From Allocatelliglobosispora scoriae (lineage in GTDB: Bacteria; Actinomycetota; Actinomycetes; Mycobacteriales; Micromonosporaceae): 64,000 nt of DNA. The stretch covers positions 3,805,001-3,869,000 of the forward strand of contig NZ_JACHMN010000002.1 of NCBI RefSeq assembly GCF_014204945.1, in the 5' to 3' direction. Position 1 is the first letter of the stretch; each line of letters begins with the position of its first letter. The notes below the pieces were generated by a model. The model made no database searches and was not told the DNA's origin. It was given only the letters and a program-made list of their open reading frames with translations. Below are positions 16,963-24,860 of the stretch, piece after piece. Both the position numbers and the translations under genes were made by a program.

Positions 16963-18960
16963 ATGGAGCGAACCCGTTTCTACCGACGCCCGTGGTTCTG
17001 GTTTGGCATCGCCGCACTGGCTGCCATCCTGCTGGTTCAGTTCTTCAGCACCGGCCCCAGCTACCACAAGGTCGATACATCCGACGTCCTCGACCAGCTC
17101 AACAACAAGGGTGGCATCACCAAGGTCCTGATCCAGGACAAGGAACAGACGATCCGTCTGGACCTCAAGGACAAGGCGACCTTCGGCGATGACAAGACCC
17201 CGGTCGACAAGATCGAGGCACAGTACCCCTACCTTTCCAGTGACGAGATCTTCGCCGCCGTGCAGAAGGCGAAGGCCGAAGGCAAGGTCTCGGGGAACTT
17301 CAACACCGACTTCACCCAGGACAGCGTCCTGCTCTCGCTGCTGTTCAGCGTGCTGCCGCTAGCCCTGCTGGTGATCCTGATGCTCGTCATGTTCTCGCAG
17401 ATGCAGGGCGGCGGATCGAGGGTCCTCAACTTCGGCAAGTCCAAGGCGAAACTCGTCTCCAAGGACACCCCGAAGACGACCTTCGCCGACGTCGCCGGTG
17501 CCGAAGAGGCCGTCGAAGAGCTGCACGAGATCAAGGACTTCCTGCAGAACCCCGCGAAATACCAGGCCCTCGGCGCCAAGATCCCGAAGGGTGTGCTGCT
17601 CTTCGGCCCGCCCGGAACGGGTAAGACGCTGCTGGCCCGGGCCGTCGCTGGCGAGGCGGGGGTTCCGTTCTACTCGATCTCCGGTTCGGACTTCGTCGAG
17701 ATGTTCGTCGGTGTCGGCGCCTCCCGCGTCCGGGACCTCTTCGAGCAGGCCAAGGCGAACGCTCCGGCGATCGTCTTCGTCGACGAGATCGACGCCGTCG
17801 GCCGCCACCGCGGTGCCGGCATGGGCGGCGGTCACGACGAGCGCGAGCAGACCCTCAACCAGCTGCTCGTCGAGATGGACGGCTTCGACGCGAAGGGCGG
17901 CGTCATCATGATCGCCGCCACGAACCGGCCGGACATCCTCGACCCGGCGCTGCTGCGCCCGGGCCGTTTCGACCGCCAGATCGCCGTCGACACGCCCGAC
18001 ATGGAGGGCCGCAAGGCCATCCTGCGGGTGCACGCCAAGGGCAAGCCGTTCACGCCCGATGTCGACCTCGACGCGGTGGCCCGCCGGACGCCCGGTTTCA
18101 CCGGTGCCGACCTGGCCAACGTGATCAACGAGTCCGCACTGCTCACCGCGCGTAACGACAAGCGGGCGATCTCCAACGAGTTCCTCGAGGAGTCGATCGA
18201 CCGCGTCGTCGCCGGACCGCAGCGCCGGACCCGGGTCATGTCCGACAACGAGAAGAAGATCACCGCCTACCACGAGGGCGGGCACGCCCTGGTGGCGCAC
18301 GCGCTGCCGAACTCGGCACCGGTGCACAAGGTGACGATCCTTTCGCGCGGACGCTCCCTCGGCCACACCCTGGTGCTGCCGATGGAGGACAAGTACACGC
18401 AGACGCGCGCCGAGATGATCGACACCCTGGCGTACGCGCTGGGTGGCCGGGCAGCCGAGGAGCTCGTCTTCCATGAGCCCACCACCGGCGCCGGCAACGA
18501 CATCGAGAAGGCGTCCGCGCTGGCCCGTGCGATGGTCACGCAGTACGGCATGAGCTCCAAGCTCGGCGCCATCAAGTACGGCACCAGCGGTGACGAGCCC
18601 TTCCTGGGGCGGTCCTACGGCCACACCAGGGACTACTCGGACTCCGTCGCCGCCGAGATCGACGCCGAGGTGCGTACCCTGATCGAGCTGGCCCACGACG
18701 AGGCCTACGCGATCCTGGTGGAGTACCGCGACGTCCTCGACGACATGGTGCTGGAGCTGATCGAGAAGGAGACCCTCTCGACCGCCGACATGAACCGGAT
18801 CTGCGCCCGGGTCGTGAAGCGCCCGCAGATGGCTCCGTTCAACGGCTTCGGCAAGCGGACGCCGTCCGACAAGCCGCCCGTGCTGACTCCGGCCGAAGTG
18901 ACGGCCAAGTCAACGCCGGCGGAGTCGGAGACGCCCGCCTCGGCTGAGGTTACAAACTGA
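16963..18960 (+). CDS. ftsH: ATP-dependent zinc metalloprotease FtsH
   Basis: A 665-residue membrane protease. Two membrane helices (about 12-31 and 125-148) flank an extracytoplasmic loop, followed by the AAA module with Walker A GPPGTGKT (215-222), Walker [12 protein letters not shown] and the second region of homology [20 protein letters not shown]. The zinc site is HEGGH (437-441), with Asp513 in [10 protein letters not shown] as third ligand. It degrades damaged membrane and short-lived cytosolic proteins. The C-terminal 45 residues are Pro/Thr/Glu-rich. The last codons contain GAGGT, and the TGA stop overlaps the CTG proposed as the folE start. Confidence 0.97.
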   Translation: MERTRFYRRPWFWFGIAALAAILLVQFFSTGPSYHKVDTSDVLDQLNNKGGITKVLIQDKEQTIRLDLKDKATFGDDKTPVDKIEAQYPYLSSDEIFAAVQKAKAEGKVSGNFNTDFTQDSVLLSLLFSVLPLALLVILMLVMFSQMQGGGSRVLNFGKSKAKLVSKDTPKTTFADVAGAEEAVEELHEIKDFLQNPAKYQALGAKIPKGVLLFGPPGTGKTLLARAVAGEAGVPFYSISGSDFVEMFVGVGASRVRDLFEQAKANAPAIVFVDEIDAVGRHRGAGMGGGHDEREQTLNQLLVEMDGFDAKGGVIMIAATNRPDILDPALLRPGRFDRQIAVDTPDMEGRKAILRVHAKGKPFTPDVDLDAVARRTPGFTGADLANVINESALLTARNDKRAISNEFLEESIDRVVAGPQRRTRVMSDNEKKITAYHEGGHALVAHALPNSAPVHKVTILSRGRSLGHTLVLPMEDKYTQTRAEMIDTLAYALGGRAAEELVFHEPTTGAGNDIEKASALARAMVTQYGMSSKLGAIKYGTSGDEPFLGRSYGHTRDYSDSVAAEIDAEVRTLIELAHDEAYAILVEYRDVLDDMVLELIEKETLSTADMNRICARVVKRPQMAPFNGFGKRTPSDKPPVLTPAEVTAKSTPAESETPASAEVTN

Positions 18961-19607
18961 CCGCGAACGACGGCGATCGCCTCGACTACCTGGCCGCACG
19001 GCTGGTAGACGGGGCGATCGCCGGTTCACCGGTCGAGGACGCCGTTGACCTGCCGCGCATCGAGCGAGCGGTTCGCGAGATCCTCATCGCCGTCGGCGAG
19101 GACCCCGATCGGGACGGGCTCGCCAAGACCCCGGCCCGGGTCGCCCGCGCCTATGCCGAGCTCTTCGCCGGTCTGCGGGTCGATGCCGCCCAGGTCCTGC
19201 GTACGTCGTTCGAGGCAGATCACGAGGAACTCGTCCTGGTGCGGGACATCACGGTCTTCAGCCTCTGCGAGCACCACCTGCTGCCTTTCCGGGGCGTGGC
19301 GCACATCGGCTACATCCCCGGTGCCGACGGCCGGATCACCGGGCTGTCGAAGCTCGCCCGGCTCGTCGAGGTCTACGCCCGGCGCCCCCAGGTGCAGGAG
19401 CGCCTCACCTCGCAGATCGCCGACCTGCTCTACACGGAGCTCAGCGCGCGCGGTGTGATCGTCGTTCTCGAGTGCGAGCACATGTGCATGGAGATGCGCG
19501 GCATCAGCAAGGCGGGCGCGCGGACGATCACGTCGGCGGTCCGCGGGATCATGCAGTCCGACGCCCGGACCCGCGGCGAGGCCCTGGCGCTGATCAACGC
19601 TCACTGA
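18957..19607 (+). CDS. folE: GTP cyclohydrolase I, probable CTG start
   Basis: A zinc enzyme converting GTP to 7,8-dihydroneopterin triphosphate, the first step of folate synthesis. Zn-binding and catalytic segments are [11 protein letters not shown] and [11 protein letters not shown], with the [20 protein letters not shown] block. The frame opens after a TGA at 18945-18947, and I find no in-frame ATG, GTG or TTG before GTG 19239, which would delete the N-terminal third including [23 protein letters not shown] 18957 is preceded by GAGGT with six bases of spacing and overlaps the ftsH stop as CTGA, so I place the start there (216 residues). A sequencing error in the first codon is the alternative. 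Confidence 0.9.
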   Translation: MTANDGDRLDYLAARLVDGAIAGSPVEDAVDLPRIERAVREILIAVGEDPDRDGLAKTPARVARAYAELFAGLRVDAAQVLRTSFEADHEELVLVRDITVFSLCEHHLLPFRGVAHIGYIPGADGRITGLSKLARLVEVYARRPQVQERLTSQIADLLYTELSARGVIVVLECEHMCMEMRGISKAGARTITSAVRGIMQSDARTRGEALALINAH

Positions 19608-19706
19608 GCGTCTCTCATCCCCACCTGATCGGTCCCGGTGCCCCTGTGTGGCTCTCAGCCCGGTGTGCGGCCGGATACAGCCGGGGTTGCCGGGTACCGG
19701 TAGCCG

Positions 19707-19730
19707 TGCACCGCGCTTTGCTCTGCTTAC
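19707..19730 (-). repeat. Inverted copy of the core of the 58-bp repeat
   Basis: TGCACCGCGCTTTGCTCTGC followed by TTAC is the exact reverse complement of a 24-base core found in each 58-bp unit at 19778-19951. Pairing with any unit would give a long stem-loop spanning the folE 3' region. It lies 100 bases after the folE stop. Confidence 0.75.
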
Positions 19731-19754
19731 ACCTACGCAACACCTGAGCCATCG

Positions 19755-19783
19755 ACGCGGCGTGACCGGAGGTCACGCCGCGT
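19755..19783. terminator. Strong hairpin downstream of folE, candidate terminator
   Basis: A perfect 13-bp stem, ACGCGGCGTGACC (19755-19767) with GGTCACGCCGCGT (19771-19783), and a three-base loop. There is no T-run, as is common for actinobacterial hairpin terminators. Its 3' arm runs into the first unit of the tandem repeat. It would end the hpt-ftsH-folE transcript. Confidence 0.55.
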
Positions 19784-19951
19784 CTGATGCGTCCGTGTAA
19801 GCAGAGCAAAGCGCGGTGCATGCGCACAATCCTCACCGCGTCTGATGCGTCCGTGTAAGCAGAGCAAAGCGCGGTGCATGCGCACAATCCTCACCGCGTC
19901 TGATGCGTCCGTGTAAGCAGAGCAAAGCGCGGTGCACGCGCACAAACCTCA
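19778..19951. repeat. Three tandem 58-bp repeats between folE and the PadR gene
   Basis: Units begin at 19778, 19836 and 19894. The first two are identical, and the third differs at about two positions near its end. Each contains the 24-base core whose inverted copy lies at 19707-19730. The short reading frames in this block are artefacts of the repetition. The gene-free stretch 19608-20030 contains only these repeats, the hairpin and, at its end, the PadR promoter region. Confidence 0.85.
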
Positions 19952-20030
19952 CCTCTCGCCACGTCATCTCGCGCCCTGGACGGCGGCCGGGACCCTATGT
20001 AGAGTCCCTACTATGGTGTCGGAGATACGC

Positions 20031-20351
20031 ATGACGATTCCGGTCACGAGGGTGCTCGCGGCCCTCCTGGCCGAGCCGGACGGTGATCACTACGGACTGG
20101 CGCTGATGCAGGCTTCGGGGCTCCCCAGCGGCACGCTCTACCCGATCCTCGCCCGGCTGACCGAGGCCGGCTGGTTGGAGAAGCGCGGGGAGGAGATCGA
20201 CCCGTCCACGGAGGGCCGACCCGCGAGGCGCTACTACCGGATCACCCCGGTTGCGCTGCCGATCGCCCGCCAGCACCTCGCGGAGCTGCACGAGAGCACA
20301 CGCGGCACCGCCATCCGGACGCAGCACGGCGGCAGGGAGGCGACGGCATGA
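20031..20351 (+). CDS. PadR-family transcriptional regulator
   Basis: A winged-helix protein of 106 residues: VLAALLAEPDGDHYGLALMQ, then PSGTLYPILARLTEAGWLEK and the wing GRPARRYYRIT, the signature of PadR repressors. I chose ATG 20031, because GGAG is six bases upstream; ATG 20013 is also possible. An imperfect dyad with TATGTAG and CTACTAT arms at about 19996-20014 lies upstream and could be an operator or part of the promoter. Its stop overlaps the next ATG (ATGA), so it is coupled to the membrane protein behind it. PadR-membrane protein pairs usually respond to drugs or envelope stress. Confidence 0.88.
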   Translation: MTIPVTRVLAALLAEPDGDHYGLALMQASGLPSGTLYPILARLTEAGWLEKRGEEIDPSTEGRPARRYYRITPVALPIARQHLAELHESTRGTAIRTQHGGREATA

Positions 20352-21139
20352 TCTACGACCTTCTCCTGCGTACGGCGGTCCGCCGCTGGCCCGCAGAGCT
20401 GCAGGAGGACCTGCTGCGGGAGTGGACCGCCGAGCTGCACGCGAGTGGTGGAGCCTGGCAGCGCCTGCGATTTGCCGGCAGCCTCGCCGTCTCCCGTCCG
20501 CACCGGCCGGGAGCAGGGCTGCCGCGACCGGTGCTCTCGATCGGCGGTGCCGCCTTCGCCTCGATCGCCGTGGTGGTGCTGCCGCTTGTCTACGGGGTCT
20601 ACTCCGCGCTCTGGACGCCTCAGCAGAGCAGCGACACCATCGGCCGCCAGGCGCTGGCCGGAGTGGCTTCCTTTGCCGTTGCGGCACTGTTCGGGGCCGT
20701 CTGTGCCCGGATATCGACGGGGATGACGCGGATCGTCAAGCCTGGGTGGCTGCCGATCTGGGTGTTCGGGCTCCTCGGCGCCACCCTGATCATCGCCCGC
20801 GCAGGTCATCCCTACGCCGCCCTGCGGCCTGCCGATCTACGCGACATCGCGAGCTGGCTGAGCCTGTCGGTCCTCATCGGTGTGGCCGTCGTGCGGCTGA
20901 CGAGTCGGCGGCTGCGGTGGGTCGCGTGGCTGCTCATGCCGATGGGTGCTGTGATCGCACCCTGACTGCTCAGCACCGGGGGGAACCTCGTCTGGCCGAC
21001 CTACGGGATGGAGACGTTCTTCGGCGGCTCCGTGCTGCAGGCGACGCTCTACCTGCTGGTGACGGACCAGTTCATGCACACCACGCTCTTCGCCCTCGTT
21101 CTGGTCCAGCAGCTGACCCGGCGGCACCGTCCGGCCTGA
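20348..21139 (+). pseudogene. PadR-coupled membrane protein interrupted by an in-frame TGA
   Basis: The frame from ATG 20348 runs to a TGA at 20963-20965 (205 residues, about four hydrophobic helices: AAFASIAVVVLPLVYGVYSA, ALAGVASFAVAALFGAVCAR, LPIWVFGLLGATLIIARAG, VLIGVAVVRLT). The same frame then stays open for another 57 codons to 21139 and encodes plausible membrane sequence (GSVLQATLYLLVTDQFMHTT, LFALVLVQQL). A full protein would be 263 residues. The TGA is therefore probably a recent nonsense mutation, a sequencing error or a read-through site. The N-terminal WPAELQEDLLREWTAELH is typical of proteins found with PadR regulators in actinobacteria. Function unknown. Confidence 0.65.
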
Positions 21140-21187
21140 GAGCTTCCCGTGCCGCCCAGCAGCGCCCCGTCGGGCGGCACGCGGATG

Positions 21188-21448
21188 TCAGGCGACGCTG
21201 CGCCAGGAGTCCGCGTCGGTGATCGCGCCGTTGGCGAGCAGCTGAGCCTCGTCGAGCCGCTCGCGGGCCTGCTGGAGCTTGTTGACCGCGTCGATCAGCG
21301 TCGGGTGCACCGATCCCGCAGCCGTCAGGCGCAGCATCCCGATCGCCTCGTCGAGCTGCTGCCCGACGCCCCGCAGCTGCAGCATCGCCTGGTTGGTCTG
21401 CGCGACCGTCGCCGCGACACGCAGCTTGAGCTCTTCGACGCTGGACAC
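21188..21448 (-). CDS. Small helical protein, third gene of FtsK-like cassette
   Basis: An 86-residue protein I do not recognise. It reads as two long amphipathic helices (residues 3-43 and 50-74) separated by a Gly-Ser-x-His-Pro turn. That size and shape recall ESAT-6/WXG100 helical hairpins, but there is no W-x-G motif. It ends with a short polar tail. It lies nine bases downstream of the membrane protein gene and is probably in the same operon as the FtsK-like ATPase. A secreted substrate or an assembly factor is possible, but this is inference from shape and context only. Confidence 0.72.
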   Translation of the reverse strand: MSSVEELKLRVAATVAQTNQAMLQLRGVGQQLDEAIGMLRLTAAGSVHPTLIDAVNKLQQARERLDEAQLLANGAITDADSWRSVA

Positions 21449-21457
21449 GGGGTGCTC

Positions 21458-22069
21458 CTAACGGACGAGGAAGGCGAGCATGACCAGCGCCACCGGCAGC
21501 GCGCAGACGATCGCGCCCAGGCCGCCCGCCCGCTGCTTGGTCTTCAGGATCGGTGCGACGAGCAGCCAACCTATACCCCAGCCGAGCACGGCGAGCAGCG
21601 CGTCGCAGGGCACCAGGAGGAGGAGGGTGCCCGGTCGCGGATCGACGACGACCAGCAGATAGGCCTGGAAGAGCAGGAGCAGCAGCGCGATGGGGCCGTA
21701 GACGAGCAGCGGTCGCAGGTCGAATTTCCCGGCGGGTGCCCCGGCGGCGATGGCGGCGTCGGCGACGTCCACGGTGGAGCGTGCTTGGCGCAGCGCGGCG
21801 AGCACGACCACGGGACCCCCGGCGACCTGCCGGTTGGCCGCCGCCGTGTCGACCTGGGTGGGGATCAGCGGTGGTGGGGCGCCTCCGCCCGCAGTGGCGA
21901 CCTCGACGAGGCGCTGGTGCTGCAGGGCCAGCCGTGCGCGTACCGCCGGGAGTTCTTCTCGGGCGGCGGTGAGCGCGGCGGCCTCCGCGGCGACGACCTC
22001 CGCGGCCTCGCGCCGCACCGCGTCGAGTCGCTGGGTGGCGGAGAGGTAGTCCTGCCAGGGTCCGGTCAC
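21458..22069 (-). CDS. Coiled-coil membrane protein, second gene of FtsK-like cassette
   Basis: A 203-residue protein of unknown family. Residues 1-60 are Ala/Glu/Arg-rich and strongly helical (likely coiled coil), then comes a Gly/Pro linker, a second helical stretch, and three hydrophobic segments at the C-terminus (LLVYGPIALLLLLFQAYLLV, TLLLLVPCDALLAVLGWGIG, AIVCALPVALVMLAFLV). Its start codon overlaps the stop of the FtsK-like gene by four bases, so expression is coupled. It could anchor the ATPase at the membrane. Confidence 0.78.
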   Translation of the reverse strand: MTGPWQDYLSATQRLDAVRREAAEVVAAEAAALTAAREELPAVRARLALQHQRLVEVATAGGGAPPPLIPTQVDTAAANRQVAGGPVVVLAALRQARSTVDVADAAIAAGAPAGKFDLRPLLVYGPIALLLLLFQAYLLVVVDPRPGTLLLLVPCDALLAVLGWGIGWLLVAPILKTKQRAGGLGAIVCALPVALVMLAFLVR

Positions 22070-24636
22070 GAGGACGCTCCGGTGTAGGGCACGATCACCG
22101 AGGTCTCCCCGGTGTGGCGGTCATGGAAGAGAGCGCGTCCTCGGCGGGGTTCCCACTCGACGTTGGTGCCGACGAGCAGCGAGACCTCCTGCGCGGGAGC
22201 GTTGAGGAAGACGAGGCCGGCCACGTCCTCGCGGCCGGAGCTGCCGCCGATGTCCTCGCTGAAGCGGCGGAGCTGGCGCCACCAGCCGAGCAGGTGCAGG
22301 CCGCGAGCCGGACCCTCCCGGAGCATGCCGCGCGGATCGGCCGAGGCCGTGTCCATGCCCCACACCACCAGGTACGCGTCGTCGCGCTCGAACGTGTCCG
22401 CGAGCCCCACCTTGTCCACGGTCTCGACGGGGTGTCCCATGTCGATGAGGTCCTCGGCCAGCGCGAAGACCCGCTCGTGCTCGGTGGCGACGAGCGGTGC
22501 GAGCACAAAGTGGACGGTGCTCGGCTCGTGCTGCGCGGCGAGGGATCGAACGGCCGCTTCGAGTACGTCAGCCCCATCAGCCGACGGGCCGAGCACCGCG
22601 AGGTGCCGTCCGGGCGAGGAGTCGAAGGCGAAATCGGCCGTCGTCATCGTCACGTCGACCCGTCGCCCGAGCAGCGCCCGCGGCTGCTGCGACTTCGAGT
22701 AGAGCCGGGCGTCCAGGCGCAGCGACTGATATGTCGGGTCGTCGTCGAGGTGCTGGGCCGCGAAACCGCTGAAGACGATCGGCGGGGTGTCCTCGGTGGA
22801 GCGTGCCTGCCAGAGCCGCTGCCGCAGCGCGGTGAGGATCTGCTGGTCGGCGTGCGGATCGGGGAAGCGGACGAGCTTCTCGTGCGCCCGGCTCGCGCCA
22901 CGGGGACCGCCGAGCCCACCGGCCGTGTTGACGATCGCCGTGCCGAGCTGAAGGGTCGCGGCGGAGTCGTTGTTGGGTTCCAGCACGTCTGCGCCGCCCG
23001 GCAGCGCCACCCGGACCGGGAACTGGCCGAAGATCGAGTCCCGCTTGGCATAGAGCGCTTCGATCCCGCGAACGGTCTGCGACGCCAGGATCAGGTGGAT
23101 CCCGAACGACCGGCCCTTGCGCGCGACGGATTCGAGCAGCGCGACGGCTTCCGTGGCGGTGCGGTCGGTCCCGGCGAGCAGCACCTGGAACTCGTCGATG
23201 ACACAGACGATCCGGGGCAGCACCTCACCGAGGTTGCGCAGGTCGACATAGCGGGAGACGCCCGCGTTCTTGAAGATGGTGGCCCGGCGGCTCATCTCCG
23301 CGTCGAGATCGCGCAGCACCGCGAGGCCGTATGCCCGGTCGCTCTCGATGCCGACGGCGAAGGCGTGCGGCAGCCAGCTCGGGTCGCGCGGTGTCGGGAT
23401 GAACTCGGAGAAGGAGACGCCCTCTTTGAAGTCCAGGAGGTAGAGCGCGAGCTCCTCGGGGTCGTAACGGGTCGCCAGTCCATAGAGGACGTCGATGAGG
23501 AAGGCAGTCTTGCCGCCGCCGGAACGCCCGCCGACCAGCCAGTGCGGCGTCAGGTCGGCGAAGTGCAGGCTGACCTGGGTGTCCCCGGCGAGGCCGACGC
23601 TGACGCTGAGCCCGGCCGCGGCCGACTCGGCCCACCAGCCGTGATCGGGATCGGGGAGCAGATCGAGCAGGTGCACCGCGCCCTGCTGGGTGAAGCTCGC
23701 TCCGAGCTCCTCGCAGACCCGCTGAACCAGCTCGACCGGCGGCTCCGGGTCGAGATAGACCGGCACGTTGAGGCTGCGCCCCATCGAGTAGGCCGCCCCG
23801 GGCGGATTGCCGACCAGCACGTGCGGGTTCTTCACCTTGATCGGTGTGGCGAGCGCGAGTCGCTCCTGCGTGGTCTCGGGGCTCAGTGCGGCGCCCGGCC
23901 AGCCCGCGACGACCAGGTGCAGGCCGTGCGTGGGTCCGGTCCGGGCCAGCGCCGCGATCCGGGCCAGCTCGCCCGCACCGGTCATGCTCGGCAGGCTCGC
24001 GATGACGAGCAGCATGCTGCGGTCCCGGCGGCGGGGCTTCGCCTTGCGCTCGCGAGCCGATTTCGGGTCGCTCTCGGGCCGGGTCGGGCGGCACCAGTGC
24101 TCCGCCTCGGCGAGCACCGCGCGCAGCCCGTCGCGATCGGCGACCGCCAGGGGCATCAGCCCGGCGTCGGCGAGCGGTTGGAACGACCGGAAGACCGACT
24201 CGGTCGCATCGATCGCCCGCACTATCAGGGTGCCGGCCGGTGCCGTGGCGAGCAGTCGCAGCACGATGGAGCGCAGCACGCCGCCGACCCGGGGGTCGCG
24301 GGCGTCGGCGCTGAAGGTCAGGTGGCCGGTGCCGAGCAGAGGCACCAGCATGGGAAACGTCGCGTCGTCGAGCGGCTGTCCGGTGCCGATCCGCACGAAC
24401 TCGGGGCGCCTGCTGCCGCCCAGCGGAGTGGTCGACGGCAGCGCGTCCAGCGGCGCACCGAGCCAGCCCGGAGCGAGATGCTCAGCGGCGGAACGCAATC
24501 GGGCGGCGAGCTCGTGCTGCTCGGCGAGATCGGGTCGCGGCGACGGCAGATAGTTGTCGAGTGCGATCGCCGCTGCGGCGGTGACGGCGGCGGCGTGCCG
24601 GTGCAGCCCGGCGGCCTGATCGATGCGCTCGTTCAC
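22066..24636 (-). CDS. FtsK/SpoIIIE-type ATPase, first gene of undescribed cassette
   Basis: An 856-residue protein with Walker A GGRSGGGKT (residues 369-377) and Walker B PRIVCVIDEFQVLLAG in an FtsK/HerA-type core, followed by a sensor-like segment (GIHLILASQTVRGIEAL). The N-terminal 250 residues contain another nucleotide-binding-like fold without a clear P-loop (TLIVRAIDATE, SMLLVIASLPSM). The C-terminal part (ALLGRRVDVTMTTADFAF) resembles the degenerate tandem domains of EccC. There are no N-terminal membrane helices and no gamma domain for DNA recognition, so it is not the division FtsK. A coupled membrane protein and a small helical protein follow. I infer a membrane-associated translocase. 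Confidence 0.85.
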   Translation of the reverse strand: MNERIDQAAGLHRHAAAVTAAAAIALDNYLPSPRPDLAEQHELAARLRSAAEHLAPGWLGAPLDALPSTTPLGGSRRPEFVRIGTGQPLDDATFPMLVPLLGTGHLTFSADARDPRVGGVLRSIVLRLLATAPAGTLIVRAIDATESVFRSFQPLADAGLMPLAVADRDGLRAVLAEAEHWCRPTRPESDPKSARERKAKPRRRDRSMLLVIASLPSMTGAGELARIAALARTGPTHGLHLVVAGWPGAALSPETTQERLALATPIKVKNPHVLVGNPPGAAYSMGRSLNVPVYLDPEPPVELVQRVCEELGASFTQQGAVHLLDLLPDPDHGWWAESAAAGLSVSVGLAGDTQVSLHFADLTPHWLVGGRSGGGKTAFLIDVLYGLATRYDPEELALYLLDFKEGVSFSEFIPTPRDPSWLPHAFAVGIESDRAYGLAVLRDLDAEMSRRATIFKNAGVSRYVDLRNLGEVLPRIVCVIDEFQVLLAGTDRTATEAVALLESVARKGRSFGIHLILASQTVRGIEALYAKRDSIFGQFPVRVALPGGADVLEPNNDSAATLQLGTAIVNTAGGLGGPRGASRAHEKLVRFPDPHADQQILTALRQRLWQARSTEDTPPIVFSGFAAQHLDDDPTYQSLRLDARLYSKSQQPRALLGRRVDVTMTTADFAFDSSPGRHLAVLGPSADGADVLEAAVRSLAAQHEPSTVHFVLAPLVATEHERVFALAEDLIDMGHPVETVDKVGLADTFERDDAYLVVWGMDTASADPRGMLREGPARGLHLLGWWRQLRRFSEDIGGSSGREDVAGLVFLNAPAQEVSLLVGTNVEWEPRRGRALFHDRHTGETSVIVPYTGASS

Positions 24637-24860
24637 ACCCCGCCCCCCTTATCGTCTCGCTTGTGCTCCGGGGAACCGTAGCGCTTTTTCCCAGCAGAGG
24701 CGTGCTTCCGTCGGGGAATGTCGCAACCGGTGTTCAGCAGGCACGAAAATTGTGCCAGTGAGCGCAGCGGAGCACGCCGCAGTGCCTGGACTGAGGAGCG
24801 TAGCGACGAGGGAAGGCGCTGCATAGGGGCGTGCGGGAGCGGAGCGAACCAGAAATACAG

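Noticed and set aside
19615-19945. Minus-strand frames with repeated M-C-A-C-T-A-L-C-S-A-Y peptides
   Set aside because: They are direct translations of the 58-bp tandem repeats and have no ribosome site or independent support.
19707-19951. Possible CRISPR array
   Set aside because: The units are contiguous 58-bp tandem repeats with no unique spacers, and no cas genes are present.
22066-24636. Calling the FtsK-like gene the cell-division DNA translocase
   Set aside because: It lacks the N-terminal membrane helices and the C-terminal DNA-recognition domain and is coupled to unrelated small genes.
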